Part shown: in pieces, positions 24,957-32,771 of the stretch
Position numbering within the stretch: the stretch's first letter is position 1
How the letters are laid out: each line of letters starts with the position of its first letter
Source of the DNA: Spyradocola sp034113365
GTDB taxonomy: Bacteria; Bacillota; Clostridia; Christensenellales; UBA1750
Assembly (NCBI GenBank): GCA_034113365.1
Contig: JAXEXP010000101.1
Span: 1-45,124 of the forward strand
Direction: 5' to 3'
DNA: 45,124 nucleotides
Notes under the pieces: model-generated
What the model was told of the DNA's origin: nothing
Databases searched by the model: none
Seen by the model: only the letters and a program-made list of their open reading frames with translations
Made by a program: the position numbers and the translations under genes

Positions 24957-26702
24957 TTATGCGTTCTGGTTAGCATTCTCCGCATCCGTCAGCATCATGC
25001 CGCCCTTCATGGGTGAGGCAGCCAGCTTCGTGAACACGCCCAGCGCGCCTTGCGCATACCGCGGCGCGCGCATCTGCCATTTTGCCCGGCGCTCGGCGAG
25101 TATCTCTTCCATCTCGTCCTCCGAAACGCGCTCGCCCTTGACACCCACGATCTCCAGCTTCCGCTCGGGCACGTCGATGAGGATCAGGTCGCCCTCCTCC
25201 ACCAGCGCGATGGGCCCGCCCTGCGCCGCCTCGGGCGACACGTGCCCGATCGCCGGCCCCTTGCTCGCGCCCGAGAAGCGCCCGTCGGTGATCAGCGCGA
25301 TGGACGCGGACAGCTCCGGGTCGGAGGAGATGGCCTCGGTGGTGTAGAACATCTCGGGCATGCCGCTGCCCTTGGGGCCCTCGTAGCGGATGAACACCGC
25401 GTCGCCCGGACGGATCTTGTGCGTCAAGATCGCGTCGATGGCCTCCTCCTCGCAGTCGAAGGGCCGCGCGGTCAGCAGCGCGCGGTGCATCTCCCTGGGC
25501 ACGGCGCTGTGCTTGATGACCGCCCCCTCCGGCGCGAGATTGCCGCGCAGCACCGCGATGGTGCCGTCCTCCCCGATGGGCGCGCCAAAGCTGCGGATGA
25601 TGTCGGTGCGCTTGCAGCCCGTCTTGGCAAGATATTCGTCGCACTTTTCGTAGTATCCGCTGCTCTTCAGCGCTTCCAAATTCTCGTCCAGCGTCTTTCC
25701 GGTCACGGTCATCGCGTCCAGATGCAGGTGCGGCTTGATCTCCTCCATCACGCGCGGCACGCCGCCCGCGTAGTAGAAGTACTGCGCCGGCCACCGTCCC
25801 GCCGGGCGGATGTCCAGCAGATAGTGCGCCCCGCGGTGCAGCCGGTCGAACGTGTCCGCGTCCAGCTCGATGCCGAACTCGTGCGCGATGGCGGGGATGT
25901 GCATCAGCGCGTTGGTGGAGCCGGAGATGGCCGCGTGCACCATGATGGCGTTCTCAAAGCTGTCCATGGTCACCATGTCGCGCGGGCGCAGGTCGCGCTT
26001 GGCCAGCTCCATCGCCTGCCTGCCCGCCCGCAGCGCCGCGTCGCGCAGGTCTTGGCACATCGCGGGCAGCAGCGCGGTGCCGGGCAGCATCAGCCCCAGC
26101 GCCTCGGCCATGATCTGCATGGTGGAGGCGGTGCCCATGAAGGAGCACGCGCCGCAGGAGGGGCAGGCGTGGTGCTTGTAATACATAAACTGCTCCTCGG
26201 TGATCTCGCCGCGCGCGCACATGGCCGAGTACATGCCGATCTGCTCGAGCGTGAGCAGGTCGGGGCCCGCGTCCATCACGCCGCCGGTGACCATCACGGT
26301 GGGCAGGTTCGTCCGCCCGATGGCCATCAGGTGCGCAGGCACGGCCTTGTCGCAGGAGGCGATGAACACGCCCGCGTCAAACGTGGTGGCGCGCTCGTGG
26401 ATCTCGATCAGGTTGCAGATCATGTCGCGCGAGGCCAGCGAATAGTTGATGCCGTCGTGGCCCTGCGCCATGCCGTCGCAGATGTCGGTGGCAAAGTAGC
26501 GCGCGGCGCGCCCGCCCGCCTGCTTTACGCCCTCGCAGGCGAGCTCCACAAATTCCAGCAGGTGCGCAGAGCCCGGGTGGCTGTCGCCAAACGTGGATTC
26601 CACCAGGATCTGCGGCTTTTCCAGGTCCTCCACCGACCAGCCCATGCCGATGCGCAGCGGGTCCATCTCGGGCGCCAGGCGGCGCACGTCTTGACTTCTC
26701 AT
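24957..26702 (-). CDS. IlvD/Edd-family dehydratase, probably a sugar-acid dehydratase
   Basis: A 581-residue iron-sulfur dehydratase. Cluster cysteines are expected at C75 (DICDGMAQGHDG), C117 (ASCDKAVPAH) and C183/C186 (CPSCGACSFMGTAST). The VITDGRFSGASKG-like loop is present as ALITDGRFSGASKG. The DSHPGSAHLLEFVE start and RPAGRWPAQYFYYAGG resemble sugar-acid dehydratases of the YjhG/xylonate group more than biosynthetic IlvD, which I infer from pattern only. Such enzymes make 2-keto-3-deoxy acids. GGGGGAG is upstream of the start at 26702. It is the first gene of a dehydratase-hydrolase-YoaK-sulfatase operon. Confidence 0.87.
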   Translation of the reverse strand: MRSQDVRRLAPEMDPLRIGMGWSVEDLEKPQILVESTFGDSHPGSAHLLEFVELACEGVKQAGGRAARYFATDICDGMAQGHDGINYSLASRDMICNLIEIHERATTFDAGVFIASCDKAVPAHLMAIGRTNLPTVMVTGGVMDAGPDLLTLEQIGMYSAMCARGEITEEQFMYYKHHACPSCGACSFMGTASTMQIMAEALGLMLPGTALLPAMCQDLRDAALRAGRQAMELAKRDLRPRDMVTMDSFENAIMVHAAISGSTNALMHIPAIAHEFGIELDADTFDRLHRGAHYLLDIRPAGRWPAQYFYYAGGVPRVMEEIKPHLHLDAMTVTGKTLDENLEALKSSGYYEKCDEYLAKTGCKRTDIIRSFGAPIGEDGTIAVLRGNLAPEGAVIKHSAVPREMHRALLTARPFDCEEEAIDAILTHKIRPGDAVFIRYEGPKGSGMPEMFYTTEAISSDPELSASIALITDGRFSGASKGPAIGHVSPEAAQGGPIALVEEGDLILIDVPERKLEIVGVKGERVSEDEMEEILAERRAKWQMRAPRYAQGALGVFTKLAASPMKGGMMLTDAENANQNA

Positions 26703-26759
26703 GTCGTATCTCCCCCGTTTCGTATTCTCTATGGCTGTGAAACACAACAGAAACTCTAC

Positions 26760-26788
26760 TTGCATCTTAACACAAAAAGGCGCACAAT
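26760..26788 (+). promoter_or_regulatory. Candidate promoter of the MATE gene
   Basis: TTGCAT (26760-26765) and CACAAT (26783-26788) are spaced by 17 nt. The -10 matches consensus at four of six positions. Confidence 0.45.
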
Positions 26789-26832
26789 AGAAGCAGCTTT
26801 TGCACTTTTCTTACAAAGGACGGTTGACATCC

Positions 26833-28164
26833 ATGTTGTTTTCCAAGGAGGATCTGCGCAGGCTGATCGTGCCGCTGGTCATCGAGCAGCTGCTGGCCGT
26901 GACCATCGGCATGGCCGACACCATGATGGTCGCAAACGTCGGCGAGGCGGCGGTCTCGGGCATCTCGCTGGTGGACAGCGTGAACATACTGCTCATCCAG
27001 GTGTTCTCCGCGATGGCCACGGGCGGCGCGGTGGTCTGCTCGCAGTACCTGGGCCGTCAGGAGCGCGGCAACGCCTGCAAGGCCGCCAAGCAGCTGCTCT
27101 ACACCAGCGCCTTCATCGCTCTTGCGGTGGCGCTGATCGCCATCCTTGGCGGAAAATCCCTGCTGTCGCTGATCTTTGGCGCGGTGGAGCCCGACGTCAT
27201 GGCCAACGCCCGCACCTACTTCTGGCTCTCGGCGCTGTCCTACCCCTTCCTGGCGGTGTACAACGCGGGCGCGGCGCTGTTCCGCTCCATGTCCAACTCC
27301 AAGATCTCCATGAAGATCTCCATCCTCATCAACCTCATCAACGTGGCGGGCAACGCGATCCTCATCTACGGCCTGCATCTTGGCGTCGCGGGCGCGGGCA
27401 TCGCCTCGCTCGTCTCGCGCGCCACGGCGACCGTCATCGTGGTGGCGCTGCTGCGCAACCGCAATAACCTCATCTACGTCGAAAAGCTCTTCTCCTACCG
27501 CTTTGACTGGGGCATGGTCAAGTCCATCCTCTACATCGGCGTGCCCAACGGCCTGGAGAACAGCATGTTCCAGGTGGGCAAGGTGCTCGTCTCCTCGCTG
27601 ATCGCGATGTTTGGCACCTACGCCATCACCGCCAATGCCATCGCCAGCAACCTGGCGCAGTTCGAGTGCATCCCCGGCTCCGCGCTGGGCCTTGCGATGA
27701 TCACGGTCATCGGCCGGTGCGTGGGCGCGCAGGACTACGAGCAGGCGCGCCACTACGCCAAAAAGCTGATGAAGCTGACCTACCTGTGCATGACGTGCGT
27801 GTGCATCGTGGTCATGCTGCTCAGCTACCCCGTCGCCAGGCTCTACAACCCCTCTCCCGAGGCGCTGGAGCTGACCATCTGGCTGGCCTTCTACCACAGC
27901 ATCTGCGGCATCTTCATCTGGCCCTGCTCCTTTGCGCTGCCAAACATTTTGCGCGCCGCGGGCGACGTCAAGTTCACCATGACCACCTCCATCGTCTCCA
28001 TGTGGCTGTGCCGCATCTTCTTTTCCTACGTCCTCGCGCTCTGGCTGGGCCTGGAGCTCAAGGGCGTGTGGATCGCCATGACGCTGGACTGGGTGGTGCG
28101 CGCCGCCTGCTTCGTCTGGCGCTTCTTCTCCGGCCGCTGGGAGAAGAAGCAGCTCCTCTCCTGA
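26833..28164 (+). CDS. MATE-family multidrug/Na+ antiporter
   Basis: A 443-residue polytopic protein with twelve predicted helices in two homologous six-helix bundles. ADTMMVANVGEAAVSGIS (near residue 30) and VPNGLENSMFQVGKVL (near 235) are the paired MATE segments. Members export cationic drugs or metabolites against Na+ or H+. The ATG at 26833 is preceded by AAAGGA at a rather long 12 nt. It diverges from the dehydratase operon and is ended by the terminator at 28182. The substrate is unknown. Confidence 0.92.
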   Translation: MLFSKEDLRRLIVPLVIEQLLAVTIGMADTMMVANVGEAAVSGISLVDSVNILLIQVFSAMATGGAVVCSQYLGRQERGNACKAAKQLLYTSAFIALAVALIAILGGKSLLSLIFGAVEPDVMANARTYFWLSALSYPFLAVYNAGAALFRSMSNSKISMKISILINLINVAGNAILIYGLHLGVAGAGIASLVSRATATVIVVALLRNRNNLIYVEKLFSYRFDWGMVKSILYIGVPNGLENSMFQVGKVLVSSLIAMFGTYAITANAIASNLAQFECIPGSALGLAMITVIGRCVGAQDYEQARHYAKKLMKLTYLCMTCVCIVVMLLSYPVARLYNPSPEALELTIWLAFYHSICGIFIWPCSFALPNILRAAGDVKFTMTTSIVSMWLCRIFFSYVLALWLGLELKGVWIAMTLDWVVRAACFVWRFFSGRWEKKQLLS

Positions 28165-28181
28165 CCCCCGTTTCTCCCCAA

Positions 28182-28207
28182 AGAGCCCCCGATCCGGGCT
28201 CTTTTTT
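28182..28207 (+). terminator. Intrinsic terminator after the MATE gene
   Basis: AGAGCCC (28182-28188) pairs with GGGCTCT (28196-28202), followed by a T run of six. Confidence 0.9.
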
Positions 28208-28311
28208 CATGCCTCAAAGCGCTCCATCCGAAGCAATTCAAGCCCGCAGCCATCCAGAACATCCCTGTCCGCATGCGCTGGTTCAGGCCCCCCTTCGCAC
28301 CCCACCCGCCC

Positions 28312-28387
28312 CAGAACACCCGGTTTCCGTCGAGGAAACCATAGACCCTGCCGCTCCTCCCCCTTGCGGGGAGGGGCGGCAGGGTCA
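28312..28387 (+). repeat. Dispersed two-hairpin repeat R2, copy 2
   Basis: It has the same order as copy 1: CAGAACACC, GGTTTCC-GTCGA-GGAAACC, ATA, then a long GC hairpin. Here the variable stem reads GACCCTGCCGC against GCGGCAGGGTC, different from copy 1 but still fully paired. It lies after the plus-strand MATE gene in its sense direction. Confidence 0.88.
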
Positions 28388-28511
28388 TCCCCCCCGCTTT
28401 CGCACTGCATCCCGACGCGCCGCACACACCGCACCCGGCTGCGCACACAACACCCGTGCGGCGCCCCCCGCGCACCCTCGCAGCCCCCTGTTCCTCCGTG
28501 CTTTCCGGCAA

Positions 28512-28557
28512 ACAAAACGACGCCCCCGCATCTGCTCCGAAGAGAGACGCAGGGGCG
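28512..28557 (-). terminator. Intrinsic terminator of the beta-helix lipoprotein gene
   Basis: Arms 28521-28533 and 28545-28557 form a 13-bp stem with a few G-U pairs, followed on the minus strand by TCGTTTTGTTT. Confidence 0.8.
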
Positions 28558-28577
28558 CATTTTCTGAATAGGCATGC

Positions 28578-30710
28578 TCAGGCCTGACCGGCGGGGCCGT
28601 CGGGGAGGGGCGTGGCTTCTGCAGGAGCGCCGCCCTGCGCGCCGTCGGTGGGCTTCTGGCCGCGCTTCGCGTCCTTGCCGCCCGTGCGGTCGCCGCCCAT
28701 GCCGCCCATGCCGCCGCGCCCGCCGCCAAAGCCGGTCGAGCCGGTGGGCAGCGATGCGGTGAACGTGGCGACGGTCTGGCCGTCCGCGGTGACGGTATAG
28801 TTCTCACCCTCGGCCATGCCGGGGCAGGAGAGCACCGCGCTCGTGGCGGACTTGCCCACCGTCCAGGCCATCAGCTCCGTTCCGTTCGCATCGAGCAGCG
28901 CCATGCGCGCGCCCGCGGACACCGCCTGGCTGAAGGTCACCATCGCGCTGCACTGGGTGGAGCCGCTGCCAAAGTCCGCGGCCATCTGCTGCGCGCCCAT
29001 CGCGGCGACGCTGCCGCCCGTGATCACGGCGCTGCTGCCGTAGTCCAGCGCGCCGTTGCCGCTGTTGGTGGGGCCGTCCACGACGATGGTGCCGCCGGAG
29101 ACCGTCAGCGCGCCGTTGGAGTCGATGCCGTCGCCGCCCGCGTCAATGTGGACGCTGCCGCCAGAGAGCGTGATGGACACGCCCTGCTCGGCCTCCATGC
29201 CCATGGCGGTGCCCGAGGCGGCGTTCAAGCCGTCGTCGGACGAGGTGACGTCCACCTGGCCGCCCGAGATCTCCACCGTCATGCCCTCGATGCCCTCGTA
29301 GGACTGGCTGACGGTGAGCGTGCCCGCTTCGATGGAGACAGCGCCGTCGGCATGGACGCCGTCATCGCCGGTGGACAGCGTCAGCTCGCCGCCCAGGATG
29401 CGGATGTCGCCCGCGGCGTGCAGCGCATCGTCGGCGCAGTCGGCCTGCAGCGCGCCGCCCATCACCAGCAGGCTGCCGTCGGACTTGAGGCCCTTGGCGC
29501 CGGTCGTGCCCTCTGTGCTGTCCGCATCGGCAGCGCCCTGCTGGGCAAAGCCGTCGGGCTTCGCGCCGCCCCTGGTGAAGGCGCCATCAGCGGGCATGTC
29601 GGGCATCGCGCCGCCCTCGGGCATGTCGGGCACAGTTCCGTCCATGGCCCTGTCAGGCTTTTCCCCGCCGGTGGGGTCCTCCGGCAGGGTGCCGTCCGCG
29701 GGGGCTTCGGGCAGGGTGCCGAACCAGTTTTTGCCACCGCCCTTGCCAAAGTCGTCAAAGCTGTCGGTCACCGCAGCCGCCTCGCCCGCGCCGCCGCCGG
29801 TGGTCAGGCTCACGGAGCCGCCGCGTAGCTGCAAGATCGTGGCCGCCTGCACGCCGTCGCTGCCCGAGACGATGCTCAGCGTGCCGCCGTCCAGCGAGAT
29901 CCAGCCCTTTTCGGGCTTTTCCTCGTCGCCGGAGGAATGGACGCCGTCGCCGCCGCAGGTGACGCTGATCTCGCCCGCGTCGATGCCCACGCCGTCCTTG
30001 CCGCGCAGGCCGTCCTCCACGGCGGTGACGGTGAGCGCGTCGCAGGTGATGATCAGGTCATCCTTGGAGTTGACCGCGTGGCGGTAATTGCCCGTCACGG
30101 TCAGGCTGCCCGCGCCGTTCAGCGTCAGGTCGGCCTTGGAATAGAGGCAGGCGTTGGGCTCATCCTCGCCCTCGGGGAGGGTGTAGGCCGCGCTGTCGGA
30201 AAGCGAAGCGGCGCTGCCCTCGGGCACGGTGAGGAACACCTTGTCCGCCGAGAGGATGCGGATGGCGGGCCCGTCGGCGCTGCGCACGGCGGCGTCCTGC
30301 AGCACGAGCTGCACCTTATCGCCGTCGCCCGCGTCAACGGTAATGCTGCCGTCCAGCTCGCCGGTGAGCACATAGACGCCCTCGGCGGTGACGGTCAGGA
30401 TGCCGTCTGCAAAAGCTGCGCCCTCGCCCTGCACGTCTGCGGCAGAGCCGTTCAGCGCGATGCGCGCGACGACGTCGTCCTCATCCCAGGCGCCGCTGCG
30501 GTCGCGGTCGGAATAGCCGGGGTCGACGGCCTCGGCGGCGGGGAGGGCGGTTTCCGTGGAGGCTGTGCCTTCCTGCGCCGGGGCGGGAGCGGTCTGCGCG
30601 GCCTGCGGCTCCTCCGCGGACTCTGCGGGGGCGGCGGGATCGGCGGTCTGCGCCGAGCAGCCGGTGAGCAGAAGGATCAGGATCAGGAAGATCGAAAGAA
30701 ATTTACGCAT
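28578..30710 (-). CDS. Cthe_2159-type carbohydrate-binding beta-helix lipoprotein
   Basis: A 710-residue surface lipoprotein. The signal peptide ends in a lipobox LLTGC (C18), followed by an Ala/Pro/Glu linker. The rest is a right-handed beta-helix-type domain with a recurring acidic Gly motif: GGDGVHSSG, SGSDGVQAA, CADDALHAAG, TGDDGVHADG, SSDDGLNAAS, AGGDGIDSNG. This matches the Pfam family containing Clostridium thermocellum Cthe_2159, reported to bind cellulose and pectin-like polymers with calcium. A Pro/Asp/Gly-rich insertion (about residues 330-400) and a Gly-rich tail are low in complexity. It follows the VTC-DUF4956 pair on the same strand, separated by repeat R1-3; no clear promoter of its own is seen. 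Confidence 0.88.
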   Translation of the reverse strand: MRKFLSIFLILILLLTGCSAQTADPAAPAESAEEPQAAQTAPAPAQEGTASTETALPAAEAVDPGYSDRDRSGAWDEDDVVARIALNGSAADVQGEGAAFADGILTVTAEGVYVLTGELDGSITVDAGDGDKVQLVLQDAAVRSADGPAIRILSADKVFLTVPEGSAASLSDSAAYTLPEGEDEPNACLYSKADLTLNGAGSLTVTGNYRHAVNSKDDLIITCDALTVTAVEDGLRGKDGVGIDAGEISVTCGGDGVHSSGDEEKPEKGWISLDGGTLSIVSGSDGVQAATILQLRGGSVSLTTGGGAGEAAAVTDSFDDFGKGGGKNWFGTLPEAPADGTLPEDPTGGEKPDRAMDGTVPDMPEGGAMPDMPADGAFTRGGAKPDGFAQQGAADADSTEGTTGAKGLKSDGSLLVMGGALQADCADDALHAAGDIRILGGELTLSTGDDGVHADGAVSIEAGTLTVSQSYEGIEGMTVEISGGQVDVTSSDDGLNAASGTAMGMEAEQGVSITLSGGSVHIDAGGDGIDSNGALTVSGGTIVVDGPTNSGNGALDYGSSAVITGGSVAAMGAQQMAADFGSGSTQCSAMVTFSQAVSAGARMALLDANGTELMAWTVGKSATSAVLSCPGMAEGENYTVTADGQTVATFTASLPTGSTGFGGGRGGMGGMGGDRTGGKDAKRGQKPTDGAQGGAPAEATPLPDGPAGQA

Positions 30711-31200
30711 GTGGATGCCTCACTTTTGGATAATGGGTCGCTTGGGGGGGCGGACACCTCATCAGTCGCCTGCGGGCGCCAGCTTACTCCGCACCGAACC
30801 AGTCCTTCGGCCTGTTCCGGTGTTCCGGTCGGCTTATTGGGAAGAAACAGTCCACCGGACTGTCTCTTCCCAAACGCTCGACCTCCAGGGCTTCGCCCCT
30901 CCGTAGGCGCACCGAACCAGCCGTTCGGCCTGTTCCGGTGTTCCGCATGGCTTATTCTCCATAAGCGCTCCACAGGAGCCCTTATTCCGAAACGCTCATG
31001 CTCCAGGGCTTCGCCCCTCCGTAGGCGCGCCGAACCAGCCCTTCGGACTGCTCCGGTGTTCCGTATGGTTATTTTTCCCATGAACAGTCCACTGAACTGT
31101 TCATTCCGAAACGCTCGGTAAACCCTCAAGGGGAAGGCATTTGAGTGTTCCGGGGGTAGTTTGGATTGGAAAGGGGTGCGCCATTCGGGACTGCCGGGGA
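30711..31200. other. Intergenic region filled by expanded repeat R1-3
   Basis: Almost all of this gap is the R1-3 array (30752-31137). The 40 bp before the lipoprotein start hold only its ribosome site (GTGAGG). There is no recognisable promoter or gene. Confidence 0.75.
30752..31137 (+). repeat. Dispersed repeat R1, copy 3, with three 118-bp tandem units
   Basis: The left end GGACACCTCATCAGTCGCC is followed by units starting at 30791, 30909 and 31027, each opening with GCACCGAACCAG or GCGCCGAACCAG. The period is exactly 118 bp; the third unit is partial. Each unit carries a CAG...CTG hairpin, a long variable hairpin and the GGGC-TTC-GCCC hairpin. The array ends in AACCCTCAAGGGGAAG. Confidence 0.9.
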
Positions 31201-31878
31201 TCACAGGGAGTCGCGCGGGGTGAGGGACTGACCGATGTCGATGTGCAGGTTGCCGTTGCGGCAGCGCAGGTCGTCGATGAACTGCTTTTCCTGCTTTTCG
31301 TCGCGCAGGGTGATGGTGTAGTCCAGCTCAAAGAGCGAGCCCATGTTGGTGGTGCGCACGCGCACGAGGCTGTGGGCGGTGGTGTACTTGGCAAACAGGT
31401 CGTCGAACACGCCGGTGTAGTCCAGCGACTCGGGGATGGTGATGCGCAGGGTCTTGACGGCTGCGCGGCGGGAGCCGAAGTGCAGCAGCTGCAGCGCGAG
31501 GCCGCCCAGACCCACCACGGCGGTGAGCAGCACGGCCACGCCCAGGTAGCCCATGCCCGTGCACAGGCCCAGCGCCATCGCAAGGAAGATGGCGGTGATG
31601 TCCCGGGCGGAGCCGGGGGCCGAGCGGAAGCGGATCAGCGAGAACGCGCCCATGATGGCCACGCCCGTGCCCAGGTTGCCGTTGACCAGCAGGATGACCA
31701 CCTGCACGATGACGGGCAGCAGCGCCAGCGCCGCCGCAAACGAGGGCGTGTAGTTGTCGTTTTTGACCATGAAGAGCAGCGCGGCGACGACGCCCAGCGC
31801 AAGCGAGCACAGCGTGCACAGCGCGAACTGCTGCAGGGTCACCGTCACATCTCCGGTGGTCAGGATACTTGAGAGCAT
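31201..31878 (-). CDS. DUF4956 membrane protein
   Basis: A 225-residue protein with about four membrane helices in residues 15-125 (ALCTLCSLALGVVAALLFMV, ALALLPVIVQVVILLVNG and two more) and a soluble C-terminal half. NLGTGVAIMGAFSLIRFRSAPGSARDI in the middle is the DUF4956 hallmark. Proteins of this family are often encoded beside VTC-domain proteins and are thought to work with them at the membrane. The start at 31878 has GGGGAGG upstream and overlaps the VTC gene by 19 nt, so the two are translationally coupled. Confidence 0.88.
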   Translation of the reverse strand: MLSSILTTGDVTVTLQQFALCTLCSLALGVVAALLFMVKNDNYTPSFAAALALLPVIVQVVILLVNGNLGTGVAIMGAFSLIRFRSAPGSARDITAIFLAMALGLCTGMGYLGVAVLLTAVVGLGGLALQLLHFGSRRAAVKTLRITIPESLDYTGVFDDLFAKYTTAHSLVRVRTTNMGSLFELDYTITLRDEKQEKQFIDDLRCRNGNLHIDIGQSLTPRDSL

Positions 31879-32588
31879 GTTTGAGAACCTCCCCATTGGA
31901 TCGTCGGTTGGATGAATTGTTCGTACACCGTGCCCACCTTGGAGTAGGAGCACGGGAATATGCGCTGCGCGTCCAGCGCGTCGGCCAGCCACAGCGGCAT
32001 CGCCCTGGGGATCTTGATCTCCATCAGCGTCGCGCCGTCGGGCAGCGTGGGCGTGCCCCAGGCCCCGCGCGTCAGATCCACCTGCCGGGTGCGGAAGCGT
32101 ATGTTCTCGTCCAGCGTGATGCGCAGGTCGGGGTTATCCGGGCAGTAGTAGGCCTCGCGGTCGTAGCAGAGGAAGACCTGCGGCCGGGGCGCATACAGCC
32201 GCAGCGCGTAGTCCAGCTCACGGAAGATCTGCGAGCCGGCGTCGGGGCGCTCGCCGCGCAGCAGCCAGTCCATCGCCTGCCGGCAGGTCAGCTCCATGCG
32301 GCGCTTGTAGACCACGCCCTTGTACTTCTTTTTCAGCTCCAGGAACACCGCGTCCTCCGGGCCGGGCACGCCGTAGGCGCGCAGGCGCAGCTTTTCCTTG
32401 TAGACGGGCTTTTCGATGCTGCGGCGCGTCAGCTCGAAGTCGTCTGTGTCCAGGTAGAGATTGCTGATGGTGTGGCGGCCGAACGCATCGCGCTGCATGC
32501 GGTCGGAAAACGTCTGCAGCAGCGTCTCGCGCTGCGGGCGGGTGAGCATGTATTTTTTCTCAATGCGCTTGAATACCTGCTGGGCCAT
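31860..32588 (-). CDS. VTC-domain (polyphosphate polymerase-like) protein
   Basis: A 242-residue protein of the VTC domain family, a triphosphate tunnel metalloenzyme fold. Tunnel-lining charged motifs are visible: RIEKKY (8-13), KEKLRLRAYG (64-73), FLELKKKYKGVVYKRR (82-97), CYDREAYY and LMEIKI near the C terminus. Yeast Vtc4 uses this fold to make polyphosphate from ATP; bacterial members have unproven roles. It lacks a membrane segment and probably acts at the inner face with DUF4956. It is the first gene of the operon and lies behind a promoter with an OmpR-type repeat site. Confidence 0.88.
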   Translation of the reverse strand: MAQQVFKRIEKKYMLTRPQRETLLQTFSDRMQRDAFGRHTISNLYLDTDDFELTRRSIEKPVYKEKLRLRAYGVPGPEDAVFLELKKKYKGVVYKRRMELTCRQAMDWLLRGERPDAGSQIFRELDYALRLYAPRPQVFLCYDREAYYCPDNPDLRITLDENIRFRTRQVDLTRGAWGTPTLPDGATLMEIKIPRAMPLWLADALDAQRIFPCSYSKVGTVYEQFIQPTIQWGGSQTCSQVS

Positions 32589-32630
32589 GGGGCCGCATCG
32601 CTCCTTTCGCGGTCGTCTTTGACGCTACCC

Positions 32631-32662
32631 ATGATACCGCAGGAACCTTAAAACAGTCTTAA
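32631..32662 (-). promoter_or_regulatory. Activator-type promoter of the VTC operon
   Basis: On the minus strand, TATCAT (32636-32631) is the -10, and the -35 position reads AGACTG, far from consensus. Exactly there lies the 17-bp motif TTAAGACTGTTTTAAGG (32662-32646), built of two TTAAG half sites 11 bp apart. This geometry is typical of promoters activated by OmpR/PhoB-family response regulators. Confidence 0.65.
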
Positions 32663-32680
32663 CTGCGGCGGGCGAATTTT

Positions 32681-32697
32681 TTCAGACTGATTTAAGC
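32681..32697 (+). promoter_or_regulatory. Second copy of the response-regulator motif, facing the regulator gene
   Basis: TTCAGACTGATTTAAGC (32681-32697) matches the motif at 32662-32646 on the other strand at 14 of 17 positions. It lies 16 nt upstream of the -35 box of the response regulator gene. Confidence 0.65.
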
Positions 32698-32713
32698 TGC
32701 CGCGCGAAAAATG

Positions 32714-32742
32714 ATGACAGATCGCGCAAAAGCGATTATAAT
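32714..32742 (+). promoter_or_regulatory. Promoter of the two-component system genes
   Basis: ATGACA (32714-32719) and consensus TATAAT (32737-32742) are spaced by 17 nt, 29 nt before the start codon. Confidence 0.82.
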
Positions 32743-32771
32743 GGTGTGGAACTGACCGAAGGAGGATGCGC

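Larger units (their letters stand above)
28165..28577. other. Intergenic region between convergent genes with terminators and R2
   Basis: This gap contains the MATE terminator (28182), repeat R2-2 (28312-28387) and a terminator for the minus-strand lipoprotein gene (28512). I see no gene in 28210-28310 or 28390-28510, which are C-rich and low in complexity. Confidence 0.7.

Noticed and set aside
21576..25016. A plus-strand frame of more than 1100 codons opposite the sulfatase, YoaK and hydrolase genes
   Set aside because: It is an antisense shadow of three genes with clear catalytic motifs; its Arg/His/Pro/Leu-rich composition is not that of a real protein.
30752..31137. The 118-bp tandem array (and the 56-bp array at 38884) considered as a CRISPR
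   Set aside because: Units are contiguous and diverged, with no constant short repeat alternating with unique spacers, and no cas genes are present.
32766..32771. ATG at 32766 as the start of the response regulator
   Set aside because: It directly abuts the GGAGG box; the ATG at 32772 has the correct spacing and gives the usual regulator N terminus.
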